A stretch of 10,738 nt of DNA, from the NCBI GenBank assembly GCA_012719335.1, contig JAAYAO010000112.1, positions 1 through 10,738 of the forward strand. The letters run 5' to 3'. This document shows positions 5,797-10,738 of this stretch, piece by piece. This stretch comes from Propionibacterium sp. Lineage in GTDB: Bacteria; Actinomycetota; Actinomycetes; Propionibacteriales; Propionibacteriaceae. The notes under the pieces are model-generated. The model saw only the letters and a program-made list of their open reading frames with translations, had not been told where the DNA came from and made no database searches. Numbering within the stretch: position 1 is the first letter of the stretch; each line of letters begins with the position of its first letter. The translations under genes and the position numbers were made by a program.

Positions 5797-5854
5797 GGAT
5801 CACGGGAACTTCTTCGGTCGCGATCACGACATCTTCGGGTGAGTTCCCCGATCC
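5797..5854. promoter_or_regulatory. Inverted repeat between the sigma gene and modA
   Basis: GGATCACGGGAAC (5797-5809) and GTTCCCCGATCC (5843-5854) are near-complementary arms; the core GGGAACT/AGTTCCC is perfect. Inside are two direct copies of GATCACG...TCTTCGG (5798-5817 and 5822-5838). It lies 4 nt before the modA ribosome site. It could be a terminator of the sigma gene, a modA leader hairpin or a dimeric repressor site. It does not look like the E. coli ModE box or the Moco riboswitch. Confidence 0.45.
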
Positions 5855-5867
5855 ATCAGGAGTACCC

Positions 5868-6680
5868 ATGCTGCCCCGTCGTCCGCTGTTCGCCGCTGTT
5901 GCGGCGTTGCTCGTGCTGCCCTTCGCCGCCTGTGCGGGCCCGGCCGAACCCGTCGAAACCGGGGGTGACGATCAGGGGGAGGTCGTGGTGTTCTCCCCGG
6001 GGGCGCTGGCCGGGCACACCAAGGCACTCGCCGAGGCCTACCGGGAGGCCGGTCTGGGCACGGTGAGCTTCGAGGTCGGGCATACCCCGATCCAGCGCGA
6101 ACAGCTCGACAAGGGCGCCACCCCCGATGTGTGGATCGCGGCCAACCCCAAGGACATGCAGACCGCCGCCGAGAAGGATCTGGTCGACCCCGACGGGGTG
6201 GAGCCGCTGGCGAGGACCAGCCTGGTCGTGGTGGTCGCCCCCGACAATCCGGGTGAGGTGGCCGAGTACACCGACCTGGCCCGTCCGGGGGTGAAGGTGC
6301 TGCTGGCCGACGAGAGCCTGCCGATCTGGATGACCACCTCGAAGACCCTGGAGAAGATCGAGCAGACCGAGCCGGGGTTCACCGACAAACTGCTCGCCAA
6401 CACCGTCTCGCGCGAGCTGGGCGTGCAGCCGATCGTGCAGAAGGTGCAACTGGGTGAGGCCGACGCCGGCATCGTGTTCGGCACCGACGTCCCGGCCGAC
6501 CCGCAGGGCCTGACCACGGCCGACTTCCCGGCCGAGGTGAACACCGAGCTGTCGCTGATGATCGCCCCGGTCACCGCCGGCAAGAATCAGGACGCCGGGC
6601 TGGCGTTCATCGAGTTCATGACCGAGGGTGCCGGCCGGGATCTGCTGATCGAGGTCGGATACACCGAGCCGACACCTTGA
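5868..6680 (+). CDS. modA: Molybdate-type ABC transporter substrate-binding lipoprotein
   Basis: The 270-residue protein starts at ATG 5868, 5 nt after an AGGAG ribosome site. Residues 1-21 form a lipoprotein signal (two arginines, a hydrophobic stretch, then FAAC with Cys21 as the lipidated residue), so it is anchored outside the membrane. The mature part is a type II periplasmic-binding fold of the ModA family: EVVVFSPGALAGHTKALAEAY, QREQLDKGATPDVWIAANPKDM, ARTSLVVVVAPDNPG, and LGEADAGIVFGTDVPADPQGL near the C-terminus. ModA captures molybdate or tungstate and delivers it to ModB. The segment LLADESLPIWMTTSKTL replaces the common GDPxSVPAGxYA motif, so anion preference should be treated as provisional. 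It overlaps modB by 4 bp (TTGA), showing coupled translation. Confidence 0.86.
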   Translation: MLPRRPLFAAVAALLVLPFAACAGPAEPVETGGDDQGEVVVFSPGALAGHTKALAEAYREAGLGTVSFEVGHTPIQREQLDKGATPDVWIAANPKDMQTAAEKDLVDPDGVEPLARTSLVVVVAPDNPGEVAEYTDLARPGVKVLLADESLPIWMTTSKTLEKIEQTEPGFTDKLLANTVSRELGVQPIVQKVQLGEADAGIVFGTDVPADPQGLTTADFPAEVNTELSLMIAPVTAGKNQDAGLAFIEFMTEGAGRDLLIEVGYTEPTP

Positions 6681-7507
6681 GACCCACCCGGGCCGCGCGC
6701 CGGCCGACCGGCCACTCCCGGACGCGGGACGCCTTCTGGTTCCTGCCCCCGGCGGTGCTGCTGATCGGCCTGCTCGGCGTCCCGATGCTCGGGCTGATCT
6801 GGGTCGCGGTCACCGGCGACCTGGGCACCTACCTGAGCGACCCGCAGGTGCACGCCGCGGTGCGCCTGTCACTGACCACCTCGCTGATCGCGATGGTGGT
6901 GATCGTGGTGACCGGGCTGCCGTTGGCCTATGTGCTGGCCCGGTGGCAGTTTCCCGGACGGTCGGTGGTGACCCTGCTGATCGACCTGCCGATCGTGCTG
7001 CCCCCGATGGTGGCCGGCATCGCCCTGCTCGAGGTGTTCGGCCGCAACGGGCTGCTGGGGGCGCCGCTGTCGGCCCTGGGCATCACGCTGCCGTTCACCA
7101 CCACCGCGGTGGTGATCTCCCAGGTGTTCGTCGCCGGTCCGTTCTTCGTCCGGGCCGCCCGGCTGGGCTTCGAGGAGGTCGACCCGCACATCCGGGAGGC
7201 CGCTCGGGTCGACAAGGCCTCCGAGGTGCTGCTGTTCTGGCACATCATGGTGCCGATCGCCCGGCGGGCGATCCTGAGCGGGGTGGTGCTCGCCTGGGCC
7301 CGGGCACTGGGCGAGTTCGGCGCGACCCTGTTCTTCGCCGGCAACCGGGAAGGGGTCACCCAGACCATGCCGCTGGCGATCTTCATCGGCTTCGAATCCA
7401 ACCTGGCCCTGGCCGTCGGGTTGTCCTTCGTACTGCTGATGGTCAGCATCGCGGTGCTGCTGGTGGTCGGCCTGCTGGGCAATCGCCGCGACCTCAACAC
7501 CGGCTGA
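6677..7507 (+). CDS. modB: Molybdate-type ABC transporter permease
   Basis: The 276-residue integral membrane protein has about six hydrophobic helices and the EAA loop that contacts the ATPase (EEVDPHIREAARVDKASEVLLFWHIMVPIARR), followed by GVVLAWARALGEFGATLFFAGN, a strong ModB/CysT-family signature. The start is TTG at 6677 overlapping the modA stop (TTGA); no ATG or GTG at a comparable position precedes the first helix (DAFWFLPPAVLLIGLLGVPML), so TTG is the best choice. It forms the channel for the anion captured by ModA. The expected ATPase gene modC is absent: a repeat array starts 8 bp after the stop and the next gene is trpS on the other strand. The ATPase must be encoded elsewhere, or the transporter is incomplete. 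Confidence 0.88.
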   Translation: MRPTRAARRPTGHSRTRDAFWFLPPAVLLIGLLGVPMLGLIWVAVTGDLGTYLSDPQVHAAVRLSLTTSLIAMVVIVVTGLPLAYVLARWQFPGRSVVTLLIDLPIVLPPMVAGIALLEVFGRNGLLGAPLSALGITLPFTTTAVVISQVFVAGPFFVRAARLGFEEVDPHIREAARVDKASEVLLFWHIMVPIARRAILSGVVLAWARALGEFGATLFFAGNREGVTQTMPLAIFIGFESNLALAVGLSFVLLMVSIAVLLVVGLLGNRRDLNTG

Positions 7508-7514
7508 CCCCGCC

Positions 7515-7651
7515 GGACGTCGGTTGCGCACTGGACGTCGGTTGAGCAGAGGACACCGGACGTCGGGTGAGCAGACGACGCCGGACGTCGGTTGAGCAGA
7601 GGTGGCCGGACGTCCGTTGAGCACGCGTGGCTGTTGGACGTCGGTTGAGCA
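7515..7651 (+). repeat. Six-copy degenerate tandem repeat, unit GGACGTCGGTTGAGCA
   Basis: The 16-nt unit occurs at 7515-7530, 7533-7548, 7558-7573, 7583-7598, 7608-7623 and 7636-7651, with at most one change per copy. Start-to-start distances are 18, 25, 25, 25 and 28. The unit equals the left half of the dispersed element that follows. It fills the gap between modB and trpS. Spacers are only 2-12 nt, so this is not a CRISPR array. Confidence 0.85.
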
Positions 7652-7677
7652 GGCGACGCAGTCGCCGTGTCGAAACC
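7643..7677. repeat. Full dispersed repeat with hairpin core
   Basis: GGTTGAGC (7643-7650) and TCGAAACC (7670-7677) flank a core whose GGCGAC (7652-7657) and GTCGCC (7661-7666) form a perfect 6-bp stem with a GCA loop. The same ends without the hairpin core occur at 2350-2368. Its left part is also the sixth unit of the tandem array. Lying just past the trpS stop, it could also act as a weak transcription barrier, but no T-run is present. Confidence 0.7.
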
Positions 7678-7701
7678 AGTCCGTACCGGTCCCCAGTGGA
7701 A

Positions 7702-8802
7702 TCAGGTGGTGTACACCATGCCGATCGCCTCCTGCACCTCGGCGAGGGTCTGATCGGCCTTGGCGTTGGCCCGCTCGTTGCCCTCGGCCAACACCGCGGC
7801 CAGGTGCGCCGGGTCGGCCGCCAGTTCGGCGCGACGCTCCCGGATCGGGCGCAGATGTTCGTTGACCGCCTCGGTGACCGCGTCCTTCAACGCCTTGCCA
7901 CCGGCGTCACCGATCGCGGCGGCGAACGCCTCGGGCTCCTGATTGCTCATCAGCGCCCCCACCATCACCAGATTCGACACCTCGGGACGGTTGTCCGGGT
8001 CGTAGGTGATGTTGCGGTCGGCGTCGGTGACGGCCTTCTTGAACAGCTTCGCGGTCTCGTCGGCGGTGTAGGACAGCGCGATCGTGTTGCCGCGGCTCTT
8101 CGACATCTTCTTGCCGTCCAGACCCATCACGTAGGGGGCGGCCGACAACAGGGCCTGCGGTTCGGGCAGCACCCGGCGTCCCTCGGCGTAGCGGTCGTTG
8201 AACCGGCGGGCAACCACCCGGGTCTGCTCCACGTGGGGGAGCTGATCGCGCCCCACCGGCACCAGGTTGCCGTGGCAGAACAGGATGTCGGCGGCCTGAT
8301 GTACCGGGTAGGTCAACAACAGGCCGTTGATCACGTCGAGCTTGGAGTGCGCCAACTCGTCCTTCACCGTCGGGTTGCGCTGCAACTCCGGCAGGCTCAC
8401 CAGCGACAGGAAGGGCAGCAACAACTGGTTCAGCGCCGGCACCGAGGAGTGGGTGAAGATCGTGGTGCGGGTCGGGTCGATACCCGCCGCCAGGTAATCG
8501 GCGAGGATGTCGAACACGCTGCGGCGCAGGTCACCGGGATCGGTGCGGTCGGTGATCACCTGGTAGTCGGCGATCACCAGCCAGGTTTCCACCCCTTGAT
8601 TCTGCAGTTCCACCCGGCCCCGCAGGGTGCCCAGGTAATGGCCGATGTGCAGCGCACCGGTGGGCCGGTCACCGGTCAGCACCCGGTATCCGGCCGGGTT
8701 GGCGACGACCTTGTCGAGGTCGGCGATCAAACCCGGGTGGCTGCCCTCGAAGCCGGCGGGGTCGGTGTCAGTGGTGATGTCACGATCGGTCACGATCACC
8801 AT
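7702..8802 (-). CDS. trpS: Tryptophanyl-tRNA synthetase
   Basis: The 366-residue class I synthetase charges tRNA-Trp in the cytosol. HIGH is present as ALHIGHYLG (50-58, HIGH at 52-55) and KMSKS as GKKMSKSRGN (230-239). Other family blocks are VLTGDRPTG (41-49), LPELQRNPTVKDE (137-149), TYPVHQAADI (164-173) and VPVGRDQLPHVEQTR (181-195). TGDRPTGALHIGH and the NPTVKDE block resemble the TrpRS II-type clade (as in Deinococcus) rather than the SGVQPTxxLHLGN form of mycobacterial TrpS. The first 36 residues are a non-conserved extension. ATG 8802 has AGGA directly against it, so the GTG three codons later (8793) is a credible alternative start with better spacing. The frame stays open upstream, antisense to purK, which is a GC artefact. 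No T-box leader was seen. Confidence 0.93.
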   Translation of the reverse strand: MVIVTDRDITTDTDPAGFEGSHPGLIADLDKVVANPAGYRVLTGDRPTGALHIGHYLGTLRGRVELQNQGVETWLVIADYQVITDRTDPGDLRRSVFDILADYLAAGIDPTRTTIFTHSSVPALNQLLLPFLSLVSLPELQRNPTVKDELAHSKLDVINGLLLTYPVHQAADILFCHGNLVPVGRDQLPHVEQTRVVARRFNDRYAEGRRVLPEPQALLSAAPYVMGLDGKKMSKSRGNTIALSYTADETAKLFKKAVTDADRNITYDPDNRPEVSNLVMVGALMSNQEPEAFAAAIGDAGGKALKDAVTEAVNEHLRPIRERRAELAADPAHLAAVLAEGNERANAKADQTLAEVQEAIGMVYTT

Positions 8803-9003
8803 TCCTACCACTTTCGGGCCCCGGCTCGCCCGCCGTGGGCGATCCGACCGGTGCCGGGCGGGGCATCCCGTTTCGGAGGGTGCCGCCTGCGGGGTGGGAC
8901 GCCGCGGGGTGCGGACGGTGGGTCGGTCGTGGCCCGGTGGAAAGAGGGCGCCGGGTTTCGGTGCGGACGGTGGCCCGGGCGGGGTCGGATAGGCTGATCC
9001 ACC
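8803..9003. other. Divergent trpS-purK intergenic region with 14-bp direct repeat
   Basis: About 200 bp of very GC-rich non-coding sequence. GGTGCGGACGGTGG occurs at 8908-8921 and again at 8960-8973, 52 bp apart; the second copy falls where the -35 of the purK promoter would be. No tRNA-like or T-box structure for trpS was recognised. Confidence 0.5.
8990..8995 (+). promoter_or_regulatory. Probable -10 box (TAGGCT) for purK-purE
   Basis: TAGGCT fits TANNNT and ends 8 nt before the GTG of purK at 9004, so transcription probably begins at or within a base or two of the start codon. No Shine-Dalgarno site precedes the GTG. Confidence 0.5.
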
Positions 9004-10227
9004 GTGACGGACGTGCGCCCCTATGTGGTGGGAATCATCGGCGGAGGGCAGTTGGCCCGGATGACCTGTGCCGCGGCCATCGGCCTCGGCGTCGAGTTGC
9101 GGGTGCTGGCCGAGGGGCCGAACACCTCGGCGGCCCAGGTCGCCCGGTGGGTCACCGTCGGCGACTACACCGACGCCGACACGGTGCGCGAGTTCGCCCG
9201 GGGCTGCGATGCGATCACCTTCGACCACGAGCACGTCCCGATTCACATTCTCGAAGCCCTCGAGGCCGACGGGATCGCGGTGCGCCCCGGCCCGGCGGCG
9301 CTGATCCATGCCCAGGACAAGGCCGAGATGCGGGCCCGGCTGTCGGCGATGGGCGCACCCTGCCCCGAGCACGAGGTCGTCGCCGATGCCGGTGAACTGG
9401 CCGCCTTCGGTGACCGGGTGGGCTGGCCGATCATCGCCAAGACCTCCCGCGGCGGTTACGACGGCAAGGGCGTGTGGAAGCTCGATTCGGCCGACCAGGC
9501 CGAGGAACCTTTCGCCGCCCTGGCCGACCGCACCACCGTCGAGGGCGGGGTGATCTCGTCCGAGGGCGTGCGGATCGTGGCCGAGGAGTTCGTCGACTTC
9601 GCCCGCGAGTTGTCCGCGATCGTGGTGCGGTCCCCGTCCGGGCAGGCGGTCGCCCACCCGATCTCGGAGACCGTGCAGCGCGACGGCATCTGCGTCGAAA
9701 CCACCACCCCGGCACCCGGTCTGCCCGAGGAGCGGGCCACCGAGGCCCAGCGGTTGGCGCTGCGGATCGCTCACGAACTGGGCACGGTCGGCATCCTGGC
9801 CGTGGAGTTGATGGAGCGCCGCGACGGGACGATCGTGGTCAACGAGCTCGCGATGCGTCCGCACAACACCGGCCATTGGACGATCGACGGGGCGTACACC
9901 TCGCAGTTCGAGAACCACGTCCGCGCGGTGCTCGACCTGCCGCTGGGCGACCCCGGCGCGCGGGCGAGGTGGACGGTGATGCACAACGTGCTGGGTGGGT
10001 CGGTGGCCGACCTGCCGGCCGCGCTGCTGCACTGCTTCGCGCGGGATCCGAAACTGCGGGTGCAGTTCTACGGCAAGGAGGTGCGGCCCGGACGCAAGGT
10101 CGGCCACGTGACCGCCTTCGGCGACGACCTCGAGCAGACCCTGGCCCGGGCCCGGCACGCGGCCGGATACTTGATGGGGGAGGAGGGCTGGGCCGACCAG
10201 CCCCTGATCGACGGAGGCAACCGATGA
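9004..10227 (+). CDS. purK: N5-carboxyaminoimidazole ribonucleotide synthase
   Basis: The 407-residue ATP-grasp enzyme converts AIR, ATP and bicarbonate to N5-CAIR in de novo purine synthesis. The N-terminus [12 protein letters not shown] (8-19) is the PurK opening motif, followed by ITFDHEHVP (the actinobacterial form of FEFENVP), the ATP-grasp segment [33 protein letters not shown], and the C-terminal [35 protein letters not shown], which includes the NELAxRPHNxGH metal/ATP site. The start is GTG 9004, supported by the closeness of the conserved motif and by a -10 box just ahead. The stop overlaps the purE start by 4 bp (ATGA), a standard purKE operon arrangement. Length and key residues look normal. 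Confidence 0.96.
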   Translation: MTDVRPYVVGIIGGGQLARMTCAAAIGLGVELRVLAEGPNTSAAQVARWVTVGDYTDADTVREFARGCDAITFDHEHVPIHILEALEADGIAVRPGPAALIHAQDKAEMRARLSAMGAPCPEHEVVADAGELAAFGDRVGWPIIAKTSRGGYDGKGVWKLDSADQAEEPFAALADRTTVEGGVISSEGVRIVAEEFVDFARELSAIVVRSPSGQAVAHPISETVQRDGICVETTTPAPGLPEERATEAQRLALRIAHELGTVGILAVELMERRDGTIVVNELAMRPHNTGHWTIDGAYTSQFENHVRAVLDLPLGDPGARARWTVMHNVLGGSVADLPAALLHCFARDPKLRVQFYGKEVRPGRKVGHVTAFGDDLEQTLARARHAAGYLMGEEGWADQPLIDGGNR

Positions 10228-10733
10228 CCGAACGTGACCTCGACCAGCCCCTGGTCGGCATTGTGATGGGGTCGGATTCCGACTGGCCGGTGATGGAGGC
10301 GGCCGCGACCGCGCTGGACGAGTTCGGGATCGCCTACGAGGCCGACGTGGTCTCGGCCCACCGGATGCCCGAGGCGATGGTCGACTACGGCCGGCACGCC
10401 CACGCCCGCGGGCTGCGGGTGATCATCGCCGGTGCCGGTGGTGCCGCGCACCTGCCGGGCATGCTCGCCGCGCTCACCCCGCTGCCGGTGATCGGGGTTC
10501 CGGTACCACTGAAGTACCTGGACGGGATGGACTCGCTGCTGTCGATCGTCCAGATGCCGGCCGGAGTGCCGGTGGCGACCGTCGCGGTCGGCAACGCCCG
10601 CAACGCCGGCCTGCTGGCCGCCCGCATCCTGTCGGTCGGCGACGAGGAGTTGATCGAGAAGATGATCGACTTCCAGGACGACCTGCGCCGCCAGGCCGAA
10701 GCCAAGGGCGAACGCGTCCGCAACCGCGACTGA
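10224..10733 (+). CDS. purE: N5-carboxyaminoimidazole ribonucleotide mutase
   Basis: The 169-residue class I PurE converts N5-CAIR made by PurK into CAIR. Diagnostic blocks are [13 protein letters not shown] (12-24), [11 protein letters not shown] with the catalytic His, [28 protein letters not shown], and [30 protein letters not shown]. The SAHRMP variant in place of SAHRTP is common in this group. A GGAGG ribosome site (10213-10217) lies 6 nt before the ATG, and the ATGA overlap with purK couples the two. PurE acts as a cytosolic homo-octamer. The gene is complete, with its stop 5 bp from the window end. Confidence 0.97.
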   Translation: MTERDLDQPLVGIVMGSDSDWPVMEAAATALDEFGIAYEADVVSAHRMPEAMVDYGRHAHARGLRVIIAGAGGAAHLPGMLAALTPLPVIGVPVPLKYLDGMDSLLSIVQMPAGVPVATVAVGNARNAGLLAARILSVGDEELIEKMIDFQDDLRRQAEAKGERVRNRD

Positions 10734-10738
10734 CCCCC

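Noticed and set aside
5784..5867. Molybdenum cofactor riboswitch before modA
   Set aside because: The leader is too short and its repeats do not follow the known Moco element pattern; only a simple inverted repeat is seen.
7515..7651. CRISPR array
   Set aside because: Repeat units are 16 nt with 2-12 nt spacers, far too short, and no cas genes are present.
7627..8997. 456-codon plus-strand open frame opposite trpS
   Set aside because: Complementary to a gene with intact HIGH and KMSKS motifs; composition is typical of an antisense shadow.
8803..9003. T-box or tRNA-like leader for trpS
   Set aside because: No T-box consensus (TGGN-type bulge) or specifier-loop structure could be recognised, and the region is only about 200 bp shared with the purK promoter.
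8803..10158. Upstream extension of the trpS frame giving an 818-residue open frame
   Set aside because: It is antisense to purK, has His/Gly/Arg-rich low-complexity translation without family motifs, and trpS homology begins only near 8700; open frames opposite GC-rich genes are expected.
10324..10372. SAHRMP instead of SAHRTP in PurE as a catalytic change
   Set aside because: The catalytic His is kept and this variant is, to my knowledge, common in actinobacterial PurE.

Overview
The window looks like chromosome of a high-GC actinobacterium (Actinomycetota). Support comes from very high GC coding sequence with GTG and TTG starts, a coenzyme-F420-type luciferase-like oxidoreductase, a SigC-like ECF sigma factor, a GTG-initiated purK overlapping purE, several start codons 6-8 nt downstream of TANNNT hexamers (leaderless-type promoters), and dispersed GGTTGAGC...TCGAAACC repeats of a kind common in Propionibacteriales and related orders. 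The order or genus cannot be fixed from the sequence alone.

Layout. (1) Positions 1-2201, plus strand: the end of an acyl-CoA dehydrogenase, a second short acyl-CoA dehydrogenase subunit and an F420-type LLM oxidoreductase form a tight operon. It resembles the FadE29/FadE28 heteromeric dehydrogenases and the Rv3520c family of actinobacterial steroid side-chain catabolism. (2) 2202-2467 is a gene-free stretch with a large imperfect inverted repeat and a dispersed repeat. (3) 2468-3070 is a protein-L-isoaspartate methyltransferase-like gene, convergent with an NAD-dependent epimerase/dehydratase-like gene (4106-3192, minus). A strong hairpin terminator lies between them. (4) 4256-4837 is a GtrA-family membrane protein. 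(5) 5168-4866 (minus) and 5199-5783 (plus) are a divergent pair: a zinc-finger anti-sigma-like protein with an unusual cysteine-rich CxC tail, and a SigC-like sigma factor. Their start codons are 30 bp apart and their putative -10 boxes lie back to back. (6) 5868-7507 is modA-modB of a molybdate-type ABC transporter with no modC beside it. (7) 7508-7701 is a six-copy degenerate tandem repeat ending in a full dispersed element. (8) 8802-7702 (minus) is trpS. (9) 9004-10733 is purK-purE, the two-step conversion of AIR to CAIR in purine synthesis.

The region is mostly core metabolism joined to small accessory pieces. The most promising locus for new biology is the sigma factor with its cysteine-rich partner. 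The repeat-flanked modAB lacking modC and the half-element tandem array are the next most interesting. No CRISPR array, prophage, transposase, tRNA or rRNA was recognised.
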